From assembly GCF_003443895.1 (NCBI RefSeq), contig NZ_QQOA01000005.1, positions 186,001 through 250,000 on the forward strand: 64,000 bases of DNA, written 5' to 3'. Of this stretch, positions 63,915-64,000 are shown in pieces (within the stretch, counting starts at the first letter, position 1; each line of letters begins with the position of its first letter). A program made the translations under genes and the position numbers. The notes under the pieces were generated by a model. It was not told the origin of the DNA and did no database searches. It saw nothing but the letters and a program-made list of their open reading frames with translations. The stretch comes from Paraburkholderia phosphatilytica (GTDB lineage Bacteria; Pseudomonadota; Gammaproteobacteria; Burkholderiales; Burkholderiaceae).

Positions 63915-64000
63915 TTACATCTGCTTCGAAGCCGCGTTCGCCGCCGATTTCTGCACGCCGCCGTTCTGGCCAGCGTTCTCGGCGATGATGCGGGCAATTT
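63915..64000 (-). CDS. 3' end of probable EmrA/HlyD-type membrane fusion protein
   Basis: Only the last 27 codons are in the window, ending in TAA at 63917-63915 (C-terminus ...ARIIAENAGQNGGVQKSAAN then AASKQM). Position directly upstream of an EmrB-type exporter on the same strand is the usual place of the periplasmic adaptor. Identity rests on context, not on the visible residues. Confidence 0.5.
   Translation of the reverse strand, partial: IARIIAENAGQNGGVQKSAANAASKQM

Overview
The window is a high-GC chromosomal segment (roughly 64-66% G+C by eye) from a member of the Burkholderiaceae, most likely Paraburkholderia, Caballeronia or Burkholderia. The main evidence is the housekeeping block scpB-rluB-rimP-nusA-infB-rbfA-truB at the right end, which is followed by an EmrB-type exporter. 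Many LysR, GntR and Lrp regulators sit beside small catabolic operons, and the MCP and FUSC proteins are also typical of this group. No rRNA, tRNA, CRISPR array or complete insertion sequence was recognised.

Left third (1-16 kb). A chemoreceptor is cut by the window edge. Next come a LysR regulator, a dicarboxylate/amino-acid:cation symporter and an unusual two-domain Asp/Glu racemase-like protein; the last two overlap by ATGA. After an 850-bp stretch without convincing genes there is a nine-gene operon for urea-oligomer nitrogen: allophanate hydrolase (atzF), a BMP-type ABC importer (binding protein, two permeases, double ATPase), a biuret hydrolase-like enzyme (biuH), a second isochorismatase-like amidase, an AtzH/DUF3225 protein and a GntR/FCD regulator. 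Import, deamidation to allophanate and hydrolysis to ammonia and CO2 can be read straight from the gene order.

Middle left (15.9-28.7 kb). After an RcnB-like protein there is a second coherent block. A TSUP exporter/DUF1634 pair diverges from a GntR/UTRA regulator. The regulator is followed by ferredoxin-NADP reductase, an APS-reductase/fumarate-reductase-type flavoprotein, an AprB-like ferredoxin, a HEAT-repeat protein, a 7Fe/8Fe ferredoxin, an SsuABC/TauABC-like transporter whose binding protein carries a NosL-like C-terminal domain, a DUF971 protein and EtfB/EtfA. An identical 12-bp palindromic motif precedes both the regulator and the reductase. I consider this the best candidate for an undescribed system: a redox pathway for an imported, probably sulfur-containing, compound.

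Middle (28.7-52 kb). These are mostly single genes: a fluoride channel (crcB) behind a clearly recognisable fluoride riboswitch; an orphan sensor kinase; a DJ-1/PfpI protein; an Rrf2 regulator and its NAD(P)-binding neighbour, which share an operator; a large MscS channel; a cysteine-dioxygenase-like protein diverging from an Lrp regulator around a near-perfect Lrp box; a FUSC transporter; arfB; an EAL phosphodiesterase; a YdcF protein; several small secreted or hypothetical proteins; a stand-alone DUF4096 transposase-like protein; and a LysR/aminotransferase pair.

Right end (52-64 kb). The chromosome-segregation and translation block runs from scpB to truB and ends at a strong terminator. 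About 300 bp upstream of rimP, a promoter followed 77 nt later by an intrinsic terminator suggests a small RNA or attenuator. The window closes with a DHA2/EmrB exporter and the 3' end of its probable EmrA/HlyD partner on the minus strand.
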